A stretch of 64,000 bases of DNA from Kiloniellales bacterium (GCA_030066685.1 JASJBF010000001.1:186001-250000), one strand, 5' to 3'. Positions 51,848 to 62,857 are shown, numbered from the stretch's first letter. A program made the numbers and translations. Notes: generated by a model from the sequence alone, not told the origin.

Positions 51848-53257
51848 TCAGACCGAGTAGTACATCTGGAACTCGATCGGGTGCGGGGCGTGCTCGAAGG
51901 CGTAGATCTCCTCCCAGCGCAGCTCCATGTAGGCGTCCAGCTGGTCCTTGGTGAAGACGTCGCCGGCCAGCAGGAACTCGTGGTCGTCGATCAGGGCCTC
52001 CATGGCCTGGCGCAGCGAGCCGCAGACCGTCGGCACGTCCTTGAGCTCCTCGGGCGGCAGGTCGTAGAGGTTCTTGTCCATCGGATCGCCCGGGTGGATC
52101 CGGTTCTGGATGCCGTCTAGGCCGGCCATCAGCATGGCGGCGAAGGCCATGTAGGGGTTGGCCGAAGGATCCGGGAAACGGATCTCGACCCGCTTGGCCT
52201 TGGGCCCGGCACCGAAGGGGATCCGGCAGGAGGCCGAGCGGTTGCGCGCCGAGTAGGCGAGCAGCACCGGCGCCTCGAAGCCCGGGATCAAGCGCTTGTA
52301 GCTGTTGGTCGTCGGATTGGCGAAGGCATTGATCGCCCGAGCGTGCTTGATCACGCCGCCGATGTAGTAGAGCGCGGTCTCCGATAGCCCGGCATAGCCG
52401 TCGCCGGCGAAGAGCGGCTCGCCGCCCTTGGAGATCGACTGGTGGGTGTGCATCCCCGAGCCGTTGTCGCCGAACACCGGCTTGGGCATGAAGGTCGCCG
52501 TCTTGCCATAGGTGTGGGCGACGTTGTGCACCACGTACTTGTAGATCTGCATGTTGTCGGCGCAGCGGGTCAGGGTGTCGAACCTGAGGCCGAGCTCGTG
52601 CTGCGATGGCGCGACTTCGTGGTGGTGCTTCTCCATGGTCAAGCCCATCTCGGCCATGACCGAGACCATCTCGGCGCGCAGGTCGGTGCCGGAGTCCACC
52701 GGCGGCACCGGGAAGTAGCCGCCCTTGGCCGCCGGGCGGTGGCCCAAGTTGCCTTCCTCGAAGACCTCGCCGGTCATATAGGGGCCTTCCTCGGACTCGA
52801 AGCGAAAGAAGCTGTGGTTCATGTTGTTGGCGTAGCGGACGTCGTCGAAGACGAAGAACTCCGCCTCCGGTCCGAAGATCGCGGTGTCGCCGACGCCGGA
52901 CGAGCTGAGGTAGGCCTCGGCCTTGACCGCGGTCGAGCGTGGGCAGCGGCCGTAGGGCTCGCCCGTGGTCGGCTCGGTGATGTTGCAGAACAGGATCAGC
53001 TGCGGCTGCGCGGCGAAGGGATCCATGACCGCGGTCGAAAGGTCAGGTTTGAGGTTCATGTCGGACTCGTTGATCGCCTTCCAGCCGGCGATCGAGGAGC
53101 CGTCGAACATGATGCCCTCGTCCAGGGCCTCTTCGTCGACCGCGTCCGACTTCATCGCCAGGTGCTGCCACTTCCCGCGCGGGTCGGTGAAGCGGTAGTC
53201 GACGTACTTGACGTCGTTCTCCTGGATCATCTTCAAAACGGTGCTGGCATCAGACAT
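51848..53257 (-). CDS. glnA: glutamine synthetase type I (GS-I beta)
   Basis: A 469-residue enzyme that makes glutamine from glutamate, ammonia and ATP. Signature segments are [35 protein letters not shown] and the adenylylation Tyr398 in [10 protein letters not shown], which shows GlnE control. It lies about 100 nt behind glnB, with a strong hairpin between the two. Length is normal. Confidence 0.98.
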   Translation of the reverse strand: MSDASTVLKMIQENDVKYVDYRFTDPRGKWQHLAMKSDAVDEEALDEGIMFDGSSIAGWKAINESDMNLKPDLSTAVMDPFAAQPQLILFCNITEPTTGEPYGRCPRSTAVKAEAYLSSSGVGDTAIFGPEAEFFVFDDVRYANNMNHSFFRFESEEGPYMTGEVFEEGNLGHRPAAKGGYFPVPPVDSGTDLRAEMVSVMAEMGLTMEKHHHEVAPSQHELGLRFDTLTRCADNMQIYKYVVHNVAHTYGKTATFMPKPVFGDNGSGMHTHQSISKGGEPLFAGDGYAGLSETALYYIGGVIKHARAINAFANPTTNSYKRLIPGFEAPVLLAYSARNRSASCRIPFGAGPKAKRVEIRFPDPSANPYMAFAAMLMAGLDGIQNRIHPGDPMDKNLYDLPPEELKDVPTVCGSLRQAMEALIDDHEFLLAGDVFTKDQLDAYMELRWEEIYAFEHAPHPIEFQMYYSV

Positions 53258-53300
53258 CTTGTGCCTTCCCCTGATGGCAAGTGGATTGACTTGGTGTGGT

Positions 53301-53325
53301 GCTGGCCCCCGGGCCGGGGGCCAGC
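53301..53325 (-). terminator. hairpin in the glnB-glnA gap
   Basis: GCTGGCCCCCGG (53301-53312) is followed by its complement (53314-53325) with one base between; the realistic loop is about 7 nt. No U run follows leftward. A second small palindrome, CGTTCGAACG, adjoins at 53326-53335. It may limit readthrough or mark a processing site that sets different glnB and glnA levels. Confidence 0.6.
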
Positions 53326-53356
53326 CGTTCGAACGGCTGCGACCGGACGGCTTGGG

Positions 53357-55080
<1,724 letters not shown>

Positions 55081-55242
55081 CTTGGCTCCGCCGCGAGGTT
55101 GCCGGATACTACGTCCCGGAGAAGGGCAGGCTACGCCCGCTTCGGCGGTGACAGCAAGCCGGCGGCTCGGGTTGACCTGCGCTCCGCCCGGGAGTAAACA
55201 GCCCGGCGCCGTTGGTGAGCCAGCGGCTGCGTTCTCGTTGCG

Positions 55243-55319
55243 GTGACCATAGCTCAGTTGGTTAGAGCGCTAGGTTGTGGTCCTAGAGGTCGCGGGTTCG
55301 AATCCCGCTGGTCACCCCA
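55243..55319 (+). tRNA. tRNA-His (GTG anticodon)
   Basis: The cloverleaf folds fully: acceptor GTGACCA with TGGTCAC, D arm GCTC...GAGC, anticodon stem CTAGG/CCTAG with loop TTGTGGT, T arm GCGGG-TTCGAAT-CCCGC. The discriminator is C73 with encoded CCA, and a G precedes position 1 (55242) and can pair with C73, the identity mark of tRNA-His. Confidence 0.97.
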
Positions 55320-55665
55320 TTTCCAGAAAATTAACCATCTTTCAAGTCTCTCTACGGAGAGTATGAGGTGGTGTTGTAGATTTCGAAGGGTGACGTTGTG
55401 TCCACCGCTGATTGGAGACGGCGCCGGCCGAGGCAGCGCCGGGCCTGTCCCGACGACGGGTCCGGGCGATGCCATCCCGGATCGAGGTCGTCGATGAGCT
55501 GGAGAAGTCTCGTCGCACGGTCGCCGCGGGCGCCCTCGGCGCGAAATAGTAAGACCCGCGATGGTAGAAACTTTGGGGTAGTGATGCCTTTCGCCTTGCG
55601 TTCATGGATGGCTTGCGGCAGCGTTTGCCAACTGGAACTTCCAACGAGTTCGGGAAGACCCGGCT
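55320..55665. other. intergenic region, 346 bp, after tRNA-His
   Basis: No gene is supported; short frames on both strands lack coding character. The 60 bp after the tRNA are AT-richer and could hold a terminator, though no clear stem with a T run is seen. The promoter of the Sel1/SPOR gene must lie here. Confidence 0.4.
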
Positions 55666-57051
55666 ATGCCGTTTAGACGAATTCTCCCCCTGTTCGTCCT
55701 CTTCCTGGCAGCGGTCTCGTCTGCGCAAGCGCAGACTTATCGTGACGGCCTCGAGGCCTTTCGGGCCGGACAAGTCGAAAAAGCCTACGAGATCTGGAAT
55801 CCCTTGGCCGAGGCGGGGGACGCCTTGGCCCAGTTCGGCTTGGCGTTGATCTACGAGCGGGGCAGCGAGACGATCCCGCAGGACCTCGACGCCGCCGTCA
55901 AATGGTATGAGCTCGCCGTGGTTCAGGGGGTGGCCGCGGCGCAGAACAACCTCGGGCACATGTATTCCCAGGGCCTCGGCGTTCAGGAGGACAAGGCGCG
56001 GGCGGTCGAGCTCTGGAGAGAGGCCGCCAAGGCGGGACACTCCACGGCCTATTACAACCTTGGCTTGGCCTACTTCCGTGGTGACGGCACGGAGAAGAAC
56101 GAGATCGAGGCGACACGCTGGTTCGCCCAGGCCGCCGATGCCGGCCTGAAGGACGGGCAGTTCGCGATCGGCGAGATGTACCGCCTGGGCATCGGCACGG
56201 AGCGCAATGAATCCAGGGCCTTGGGCTGGTACAAGCTGGCGGCGGCCCAGGGCCACGTCATGGGCCGTCGACTTGCGGTAATGCTTGAAGATAAAGGCGT
56301 AAGACCCTCTTCGGTAAAGACTGAGCCGATCACGCAGACGGCCGTCGTCGGGAGCGCCGACGGCGCCAACGGTTCCTCGCCGCTCGCCCCTTCGGACGGT
56401 TCGGCGACCGACGCGTCCGAGTCCGGGCAGGGCACGACGGTGACCCAACGCCAGCTGCCGCAGGCCGGGACCGGCGGCGGTGCCTCGGCCGAAGCTTACC
56501 GTGGCGGGATCGACCCCCGTCAGGAACCCTCGGCTCAGGGAACCTCGGCTCAGGGCACGGGCGTCCGGCTTGAAAGCGTCGAGGCGGTTCCGGTTGGGCC
56601 TGCGCAGGCGACTTCGCGCCCACGGGCCGCGCAGCAGGCGGCGGTCGCACCGGGCACCAATCCGGTGACGCGGCCGGCGCCGCAGCCCGGAAGCCAGCAG
56701 CTGGCGGCAAGGCCGGCCCCGCTGCCGAACGTGATCAGAGGCGGAAACCAGCCCGGCCCAAGTCCAGCGATTGCAAAGATCACCGGCGCCACGCCGAAAG
56801 GCGTCCATATCTGGCTGGCGTCGATGAAAAGCTCAGATGACGCCGAGGCGCACTGGAAGCAGGTCCGGCGCCAGCACGGCGACATCCTTGACGACCTTTC
56901 GCCCCTGTTCACCAAGGTCGATCTCGGTAGCCGCGGGATCTACTATCGGGTGATGGTCGGACCGATCGAGAACCGGGCCGACGCCCAGAGCCTCTGCCAG
57001 CAGATGCGCAGCAGCGATCCAGCCGCATTCTGCAAGGTGCTGGTTCGCTAA
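55666..57051 (+). CDS. periplasmic Sel1-repeat protein with C-terminal SPOR domain
   Basis: A 461-residue protein with a Sec signal peptide (MPFRRILPLFVLFLAAVSSA, cleavage near AQAQ). Residues 25-215 hold about five Sel1/TPR-like repeats (AQNNLGHMYSQGLGVQEDKA, AYYNLGLAYFRGDGTEKNE, GQFAIGEMYRLGIGTERNE). A disordered Pro/Ala/Gln-rich linker follows (about 220-380), then a SPOR domain at 384-461 (WLASMKSSDDAEAHWKQV, YYRVMVGPIENRADAQSLC). SPOR domains bind glycan strands at the division septum, so a cell-envelope or division role is likely. Confidence 0.88.
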   Translation: MPFRRILPLFVLFLAAVSSAQAQTYRDGLEAFRAGQVEKAYEIWNPLAEAGDALAQFGLALIYERGSETIPQDLDAAVKWYELAVVQGVAAAQNNLGHMYSQGLGVQEDKARAVELWREAAKAGHSTAYYNLGLAYFRGDGTEKNEIEATRWFAQAADAGLKDGQFAIGEMYRLGIGTERNESRALGWYKLAAAQGHVMGRRLAVMLEDKGVRPSSVKTEPITQTAVVGSADGANGSSPLAPSDGSATDASESGQGTTVTQRQLPQAGTGGGASAEAYRGGIDPRQEPSAQGTSAQGTGVRLESVEAVPVGPAQATSRPRAAQQAAVAPGTNPVTRPAPQPGSQQLAARPAPLPNVIRGGNQPGPSPAIAKITGATPKGVHIWLASMKSSDDAEAHWKQVRRQHGDILDDLSPLFTKVDLGSRGIYYRVMVGPIENRADAQSLCQQMRSSDPAAFCKVLVR

Positions 57052-57091
57052 AGCCTGTCATCCAGCCTCAGTTGGTGATAGGCCTCTTGCC

Positions 57092-57229
57092 ATGACGGCG
57101 AGTCTCAAGCAGAAGCTGCGCGGCGGACGTCCGGCGACCGGGTGCCGGATCGAGGTGGTCTCGCCGCTGGCGGCGGAAGTCTTCGCTTTGACCCCCGCCG
57201 CCTTTGGCGATTCTGTGGGACCGAACTAG
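57092..57229 (+). pseudogene. 5' remnant of an HpcH/HpaI aldolase gene
   Basis: A 45-codon frame reads MTASLKQKLRGGRPATGCRI and then EVVSPLAAEVFAL. This matches the start of HpcH/HpaI-type aldolases (LKxxLxxGxPxxGxWxxxxSPxxAExxA). After residue 33 the similarity ends and a stop follows 12 codons later, where the family continues for over 200 residues. It is therefore a truncated relic between the SPOR gene and nnrDE. The match is by eye only. Confidence 0.5.
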
Positions 57230-57272
57230 AAACGCGCCTTTCGGTGTCTGAAGGCGGACCGGGGAGGATTCC

Positions 57273-58784
57273 GTGACACCTCTGACCAAGAGAGACGATT
57301 CCGATCGCAGCCCGGCCGCCGCCGCCCTCTTGACCGTCGAGGAGGCCTATGCCGCCGACAAGGCGGCGATGCGCACCGGCATCGACGGCGCCACCCTGAT
57401 GGAGAACGCCGGTGCCGCGGTCGCGCGCGCGATCGCGGACCGTTGGACGCCGCGGCCGGTCACCGTGCTCTGCGGCCCGGGCAACAATGGCGGCGACGGC
57501 TTCGTCGCGGCGCGCTATCTGGCGAAGCGCGGCTGGCCGGTCGCCCTGGCGCTGCTCGGCGATCAGGGCGCGCTGATGGGCGATGCCGGCCACCATGCCC
57601 ATCTCTGGACCGGAGAGGTCATGCCCCTGGGCAGCGTCTCCTTCCAGGGTACGGGCCTGGTCGTCGACGCCCTCTTCGGCGCCGGGCTCAGCCGGCCCCT
57701 CGACGGCGTCTCGCGCGCCGTGGTGGAACGGCTCGGCGTATCGGGAGTCCCCGTGGTCGCGGTCGACATGCCCAGCGGCGTCAAGGGCGACGACGGCCGG
57801 GTCCTGGGCGAGGCCGCGGTCAAGGCCGACCTCACGGTCACCTTCTTCCGCAAGAAGCCGGGGCACCTGCTCTATCCAGGGCGCTTCTTCAGCGGCGAAA
57901 CGATCATCGCCGACATCGGGATCCCGGGCGACGTGCTGGATGAGATCGCCCCCCGCTGCTTCGAGAACGGTCCGGCGCTCTGGCTCGAGGCGCTGCCCCG
58001 CCGCCGCTTCGACAGCCACAAGTACGACTTCGGCCACGCCCTGGTGGTCGGCGGTGGCGAGCTGACCGGGGCGGCGCGCCTGGCGGCCCGGGCCGCGATG
58101 CGGGTTGGGGCGGGGCTGGTGTCTCTGACCTGCCCGCCGCCCATGGTGGCGGTCTATGCCTCCGGCTTTCCCAGTCTCATGGTCCGGCCGACCGGCGGGC
58201 CCGGCGACCTCTCAGCCATGCTGCGGGATCAACGGCGTAACGCCATCCTGGTCGGGCCTGGCTTCGGCCTGACCAAGAACACCCGCGAGATCGTCGCCCT
58301 GGTGCTGGGCACGCGCCGGGCCACGGTCCTGGATGCCGATGCCCTCACTGCCTACCACCAGGACCCGGAGACCCTCTTCGCCAGCTTGAAGTCGCCCTGC
58401 GTGCTGACGCCGCACGAGGGCGAGTTCACGCGACTTTTTCCGGAGCTCGACGGCGACAAGCTGCAGCGCTGCCGCGGCGCCGCGGCGATGTCCGGCGCGA
58501 TCGTGGTCCTGAAAGGGGCCGACACCGTGATCGCCGCGCCCGACGGCCGGGCGGCGATCAACGGCAACGCGCCGCCTTCCCTGGCGATCGCCGGGACCGG
58601 CGACGTGCTGGCGGGCCTCGTCCTCGGGCTGCTCGCCCAGTCCATGCCGCCCTTCGAGGCGGCCTGCGCGGCGGTCTGGCTCCAGGGGGCGGTGGCCGCG
58701 GAGATCGGCCCCGGTTTGATCGCCGAGGACCTGCCGGAGGGCCTTCCCAAGGTCCTGCGGCCGCTGCTGTCTTCCCCGATTTAG
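57273..58784 (+). CDS. nnr: bifunctional NAD(P)H-hydrate epimerase / ADP-dependent dehydratase
   Basis: A 503-residue fusion that repairs hydrated NADH and NADPH. The N-terminal YjeF epimerase domain shows GPGNNGGDGFVAARYL and DMPSGVKGDDG. The C-terminal ribokinase-like dehydratase domain shows GPGFGLTKNT, LTPHEGEFTRLFP and AGTGDVLAG with its catalytic Asp. The start is GTG at 57273 with GGAGG 5 nt upstream. In many alphaproteobacteria nnr lies close to glnB-glnA, as here. Confidence 0.95.
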   Translation: MTPLTKRDDSDRSPAAAALLTVEEAYAADKAAMRTGIDGATLMENAGAAVARAIADRWTPRPVTVLCGPGNNGGDGFVAARYLAKRGWPVALALLGDQGALMGDAGHHAHLWTGEVMPLGSVSFQGTGLVVDALFGAGLSRPLDGVSRAVVERLGVSGVPVVAVDMPSGVKGDDGRVLGEAAVKADLTVTFFRKKPGHLLYPGRFFSGETIIADIGIPGDVLDEIAPRCFENGPALWLEALPRRRFDSHKYDFGHALVVGGGELTGAARLAARAAMRVGAGLVSLTCPPPMVAVYASGFPSLMVRPTGGPGDLSAMLRDQRRNAILVGPGFGLTKNTREIVALVLGTRRATVLDADALTAYHQDPETLFASLKSPCVLTPHEGEFTRLFPELDGDKLQRCRGAAAMSGAIVVLKGADTVIAAPDGRAAINGNAPPSLAIAGTGDVLAGLVLGLLAQSMPPFEAACAAVWLQGAVAAEIGPGLIAEDLPEGLPKVLRPLLSSPI

Positions 58785-58872
58785 GCCTTTACCCGCTGTT
58801 AACGGGGCCTCTGCCAAGGTCGAAGGGAGAGAGGTGCGAAGCACGTAGCTTCACAGCAAGCAGAGGCCAGAA

Positions 58873-59148
58873 ATGTTCGCTCAGATGAACGTATTCTCGT
58901 TCTCGCGCGGCCAGGACGGCGAAGCCCCCGAAGAGAGGATCAAGGTCGGTTCGACCTACCGTCACGCGGGCCCCGGAGACACCATCGAAACCGCCACGGT
59001 CATCGACGTCGGGCCCGACCCGATGGGGATCCCCCACGTCGTCTACAAGGTCGAGATCGAGCGCGGGCAGCAACGGCAGTTCGTCGAACGCAGAACTCTG
59101 AATCTTCAAAGCTTTAGCGAGTATTTTTCAGAGACTGTCGAAGCCTAG
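58873..59148 (+). CDS. conserved hypothetical protein, small
   Basis: A 91-residue soluble protein. The middle looks beta-rich (RIKVGSTYRHAGPGDTIETA, TVIDVGPDPMGIPHVVYKVE) and the end is helical and polar. It resembles a small barrel-type domain found alone in alphaproteobacteria, but no function is known to me. It stands between nnr and the TyrR-like gene, same strand. Confidence 0.7.
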   Translation: MFAQMNVFSFSRGQDGEAPEERIKVGSTYRHAGPGDTIETATVIDVGPDPMGIPHVVYKVEIERGQQRQFVERRTLNLQSFSEYFSETVEA

Positions 59149-59288
59149 CCGGCGGCTGGTCCCGTCGGTGACGCGGCACGCATAAGGCATCGTAAACCGG
59201 GTCTGACACGACCATCGCGGCCTGCCGGGCTTTTGTCCGATGGGGACGGCGGCTAGACTGGCCCGTCAAGTGTGGTTTACGAGGCCCG

Positions 59289-60089
59289 ATGCGGATCGAG
59301 ATACACTTCGACGACAGAGCCGGCTTTACCGAGGCCCTGTTCGGCCTCCTGGTTCTGCAGCATCAGCCGCCACGGGCCCTCGAGGTGGTCTCGCGCCACG
59401 TCTATCTGGACCTGCCCGGTCTGACGCGGGAGGCCCTCGGGCCGCTTACCGAAGCGGTCCGGAACCTTCCCGGCTTCGTCGGATTGCGCCAGGTTTCCGC
59501 CATGCCGCGGGAGCTGCGGCTGCGCCAGCTCGAGGCCGTGATCGAAGCCTTCCCGGATCCGGTGCTGGCGATCAACAGCCAGGGCCTTGTCGTCCTCTCC
59601 AACCAGGTGGCCAAGGCGAGTTGGGGGGCGTGGCTCGCCGGCTTGCCCGTCGACGAGGTCCTCGGCCGCAAGGGCTGGGACAAGGCGGACTGGCAGCCGC
59701 GGGCCGACGGCACCGCGGAGTTTCTCGGCGGCTCCGTCGATTTTGCGGGCGCGACCTACCTGGTCGAGCGGATTCCGATCCGCAAGCAGGGCGCCGGAGC
59801 GGGGGTCGCCGGTGCCGTCCTGGTGCTCCGGGCGCCACAGCGTGTCGAGGCCCTGCGCCGCTCCGGTGTCGAGGCGTCGCAAGAGGTCGGCGGCGCCGAA
59901 GCGGTCACGGCGCCCGGAGATCGGATTCCCGCCTCCTTCGCCGAGGCGCAGAAGGCCTTCGAGGCCGAGCTGCTGCGCCGGCTCTTTCCGCACTATCCGA
60001 GCAGCCGCAAGCTGGCCAAGCGGCTGAAGCTGTCCCACACGGCAGTCGCAAACAAGCTTCGCACCCACGGCATCGGCCGCAGCGATTGA
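59289..60089 (+). CDS. TyrR-like regulator lacking the AAA+ domain
   Basis: A 266-residue protein. Residues 1-72 form an ACT domain (MRIEIHFDDRAGFTEALFGL), 79-180 a PAS domain (LEAVIEAFPDPVLAINSQGL), and 235-262 the TyrR-type helix-turn-helix (SSRKLAKRLKLSHTAVANKL). In TyrR of enterics an AAA+ sigma-54-interaction domain of about 230 residues lies between PAS and HTH; here only a 55-residue linker is present. It should bind aromatic or other amino acids through ACT and control the downstream E1 gene, probably by repression or simple activation. Confidence 0.82.
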   Translation: MRIEIHFDDRAGFTEALFGLLVLQHQPPRALEVVSRHVYLDLPGLTREALGPLTEAVRNLPGFVGLRQVSAMPRELRLRQLEAVIEAFPDPVLAINSQGLVVLSNQVAKASWGAWLAGLPVDEVLGRKGWDKADWQPRADGTAEFLGGSVDFAGATYLVERIPIRKQGAGAGVAGAVLVLRAPQRVEALRRSGVEASQEVGGAEAVTAPGDRIPASFAEAQKAFEAELLRRLFPHYPSSRKLAKRLKLSHTAVANKLRTHGIGRSD

Positions 60090-60144
60090 GCGGCGTCACA
60101 CCGGCGCCCGGCCGGCCGGGGCTTGGCAGGCGGGCGATCTCGTG

Positions 60145-60167
60145 CCATTTCCTCCGACGGGAAATGG
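60145..60167. promoter_or_regulatory. palindrome upstream of the E1 gene, possible operator
   Basis: CCATTTCC (60145-60152), 7 bp, then GGAAATGG (60160-60167). The centre lies about 59 bp upstream of the E1 start and 67 bp after the TyrR-like stop. The layout of two A/T-core half-sites resembles a TyrR box (TGTAAA-N6-TTTACA) in size but not in sequence. It could be the operator of the neighbouring regulator or an RNA stem. Confidence 0.45.
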
Positions 60168-60214
60168 TCGCGCCCAGGCTCACCGAAGCCGGGACCTCGC
60201 GAGGGAGGAGTGAA

Positions 60215-62635
60215 GTGGCCGGTCACGCCAGTCGGGACTCGACCCAGCCGGACGACGGCGCCGAGGCGGCGCGCCTGGCTTGTCTCAAGGCCTTGGAGCG
60301 CAAGCTGCTCTGGCTCTCGTCCTGGATGATCCACAACGCGAACCACCTGCGGCCCAGCCGGGACGGGCTGAAGGTCGGCGGCCATCAGGCCTCCAGCGCC
60401 TCGCTGGTGACCTTGATGACCGCGCTTTACTTCTCCGTGCTCCGGCCGCAGGACCGGGTGGCGGTCAAGCCCCACGCCAGCCCGGTGTTCCACGCCATCC
60501 AGTACCTCCTGGGCAACCAGAGCCGCGAGCGCCTGGAGCGCTTCCGGGCCTTCGGCGGCGCCCAGTCCTATCCCTCGCGGACCAAGGACGGCGACGACGT
60601 CGACTTTTCCACCGGCTCGGTCGGCCTCGGGGTGGCCATGACCTCCTTCGCCAGCCTGGTCCAGGATTACGTCAGCCTCAAGGGCTGGCTGGGCGCCGAC
60701 CAGCCCGAGGGCCGCATGGTCGCCCTGGTCGGCGATGCCGAGCTCGACGAGGGCAACGTCTACGAAGCCCTGCTGGAGGGCTGGAAGCACGACCTGCGCA
60801 ATGTCTGGTGGGTCATCGACTACAACCGGCAGAGCCTGGACGCCGTGGTCTCGGACCGGCTCTTCGGGCGTTTCGACAGCCTCTTCGACACGATGGGCTG
60901 GCGGGTCGTGACCCTGAAGTACGGAAAGAAGCTGCAGGCCGCCTTCGAAGGCGCCGGGGGCGAGGCCCTGCGGCGATGGATAGACGACTGCCCGAACTCG
61001 CTCTACTCGGCCTTGGTCTTTCAGGGCGGCGCGGCCTGGCGTCGGCACCTGACCTCCGATCTCGGTGCCGAGCCTGGGATCAAGGCCCTGCTCGAGCGGC
61101 ACGATGACGCCGCCTTGGCGGAGCTGATGACCAACCTGGCCGGCCACGACTTGGAGACCGTGCTCGAGGCCTTCGAAGCCATCGACGACGACCGGCCGAC
61201 CTGCTTCATCGCTTACACCATCAAGGGCTTCGGGCTGCCCTTCGCGGGCCACAAGGACAACCATGCCGGCCTGATGAACGGGGCCCAGATGGCCAGCTTT
61301 CAGGCCGAGAACGGGATTCCGGTGGGCCAGGAGTGGGAGCCCTTCGCCGGGCTCGATCTACCGGCCCAGACCCTGGAGGCCTACCTCTCGGCGGTCCCCT
61401 TCAACGCCAAAGGCAGCCGGCGCTATCAGGCCCAGCGCGTGGCGGTGCCTGCCGACCTCGCATTGCCCGAGGCGCCCCGGATGTCGACCCAGGAGGGCTT
61501 CGGCCGGATCCTGGCCGAGCTTGCCCGCGCCGAGAGCCCGCTCGCGGAGCGGATCGTGACCACCTCGCCCGACGTGACCGTCTCGACCAACCTGGGCGCC
61601 TGGGTCAACCGCCGGGGCATCTTCGACCGCCGCCCGCGTGAGGACGTCTTCAAGGCGGAACGGGTGGTCTCGGCCCAGCGCTGGATGATGTCGCCGGAGG
61701 GGCAGCACATCGAGCTGGGGATTGCCGAGAACAATCTCTTCTTGCTGCTGGGGGCCCTCGGGTTGTCGCAGAGCCTCTTCGGCGTCCGGCTGCTGCCGGT
61801 CGGGACGCTCTACGACCCCTTCATCCAGCGCGGCCTCGACGCCCTGAACTACGCCTGCTACCAGGACGCCCGCTTCATGCTGGTGGCGACGCCTTCGGGG
61901 ATCACCCTTGGGCCGGAGGGCGGGGCTCACCAGTCGATCTCCTCGCCCCTGATCGGCCTGGCGCAGGACGGTCTGGCGGCCTTCGAGCCGGCTTTCGTGG
62001 ACGAGCTGGCGGCGATCATGGCCTGGGGCTTCGACTACATGCAGCGGGATGGCAGCGGTGAGGCGGCCGGCGATTGGCTGCGGGACGTCCACGGCGGCTC
62101 CGTCTACCTCCGGCTCTCGACCCGGCCGCTCGACCAGCTTGGGCGCGAGATCACCCCCGAGCTGAGGCGCCAGATCATCGCGGGGGGCTACTGGATTCGG
62201 CCGCCGGCGCCGGGGGCGGAGCTGGCCCTGGTCTACAGCGGCGTGGTCGCGCCGGAGGCCCTGGGGGCGCATGACGCGCTGCTCGACGACATGCCCGGCG
62301 CCGGCCTGCTTGCGGTGACCTCGGCGGACCGGCTCAACGCCGGCTGGCACGCCGCAGAGCGCGCACGGCAAGGCGGCATCCCGGAGGCGCGCTCCCATGT
62401 CGAGGCCCTGCTTGCGCCCCTGGCGCCGGACGCGGGCCTGGTGACCCTGGTCGACGGCCATCCGGCCGGTCTGTCCTGGCTGGGCTCGGTCCGGGGCCAT
62501 CGGGTCCAGGCGCTCGGCGTCGAGCACTTCGGCCAGTCCGGTGACCTCGACGATCTCTACCGGCACTACCGGATCGATATCGCCGCGATCCTCGACGCCT
62601 GTGCCGCCGCCGCGCTGCAGCGTCTAGACATGTGA
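60215..62635 (+). CDS. AceE/transketolase-type thiamine diphosphate E1 enzyme
   Basis: About 806 residues with both halves of a homodimeric 2-oxoacid dehydrogenase E1/transketolase. The thiamine diphosphate motif is VGDAELDEGNVYEALLEGW...DYNRQS, preceded by DFSTGSVGLGVAM. The pyrimidine-binding half shows QHIELGIAENNLFLLLGALG and the C-terminal third is transketolase-like. It resembles pyruvate dehydrogenase E1 AceE (about 890 residues) but is shorter. No E2 or E3 gene is adjacent. Control by a TyrR-like protein suggests a 2-oxoacid from amino acid breakdown. GTG 60215 follows GGGAGGAG; the frame upstream is shadow. Confidence 0.85.
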   Translation: MAGHASRDSTQPDDGAEAARLACLKALERKLLWLSSWMIHNANHLRPSRDGLKVGGHQASSASLVTLMTALYFSVLRPQDRVAVKPHASPVFHAIQYLLGNQSRERLERFRAFGGAQSYPSRTKDGDDVDFSTGSVGLGVAMTSFASLVQDYVSLKGWLGADQPEGRMVALVGDAELDEGNVYEALLEGWKHDLRNVWWVIDYNRQSLDAVVSDRLFGRFDSLFDTMGWRVVTLKYGKKLQAAFEGAGGEALRRWIDDCPNSLYSALVFQGGAAWRRHLTSDLGAEPGIKALLERHDDAALAELMTNLAGHDLETVLEAFEAIDDDRPTCFIAYTIKGFGLPFAGHKDNHAGLMNGAQMASFQAENGIPVGQEWEPFAGLDLPAQTLEAYLSAVPFNAKGSRRYQAQRVAVPADLALPEAPRMSTQEGFGRILAELARAESPLAERIVTTSPDVTVSTNLGAWVNRRGIFDRRPREDVFKAERVVSAQRWMMSPEGQHIELGIAENNLFLLLGALGLSQSLFGVRLLPVGTLYDPFIQRGLDALNYACYQDARFMLVATPSGITLGPEGGAHQSISSPLIGLAQDGLAAFEPAFVDELAAIMAWGFDYMQRDGSGEAAGDWLRDVHGGSVYLRLSTRPLDQLGREITPELRRQIIAGGYWIRPPAPGAELALVYSGVVAPEALGAHDALLDDMPGAGLLAVTSADRLNAGWHAAERARQGGIPEARSHVEALLAPLAPDAGLVTLVDGHPAGLSWLGSVRGHRVQALGVEHFGQSGDLDDLYRHYRIDIAAILDACAAAALQRLDM

Positions 62636-62716
62636 GTCCGGGCCGCGGACGCAGGCCCCGTTTGGCGTGTTGCGCGCCGGGGCCCTATGATGTACACGGG
62701 CGCTCCCGGCGGTCGC

Positions 62717-62801
62717 GCGGGCGTGGCGGAACTGGCAGACGCGCTGGTTTTAGGTACCAGTGGAGCAATCCGTGGGGGTTCGAGTCCCTCCGCCCGCACC
62801 A
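62717..62801 (+). tRNA. tRNA-Leu (TAG anticodon)
   Basis: Acceptor GCGGGCG pairs with CGCCCGC, anticodon stem CTGGT/ACCAG carries loop TTTAGGT with anticodon TAG, a class II variable arm follows (TGGAGCAATCCG), and the T arm is GGGGG-TTCGAGT-CCCTC. CCA is encoded at 62799-62801. Confidence 0.96.
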
Positions 62802-62828
62802 CGCGCAAGCCTGGGTTGGAAAGGCTGA

Positions 62829-62857
62829 CCCGGAGCGGACCCTGGTCCGTCACCGGG
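62829..62857 (+). other. hairpin in the tig leader
   Basis: Outer stem CCCGG/CCGGG (62829-62833, 62853-62857) and inner stem CGGACC/GGTCCG (62836-62841, 62844-62849). No T run follows. It may process the tRNA-Leu transcript or limit readthrough into tig, whose start is 74 nt downstream. Confidence 0.4.

Noticed and set aside
58782-58809. Possible terminator after nnr (AGGCC...GGCCT with inner CCCG/CGGG)
   Set aside because: The stem has several unpaired bases and no T run follows on either strand, so it was not listed as a terminator.
59240-60214. N-terminal extension of the E1 gene up to 1131 codons
   Set aside because: It runs through the TyrR-like gene in another frame and has low-complexity Arg/Pro/Gly composition. 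GTG 60215 has a strong ribosome binding site.
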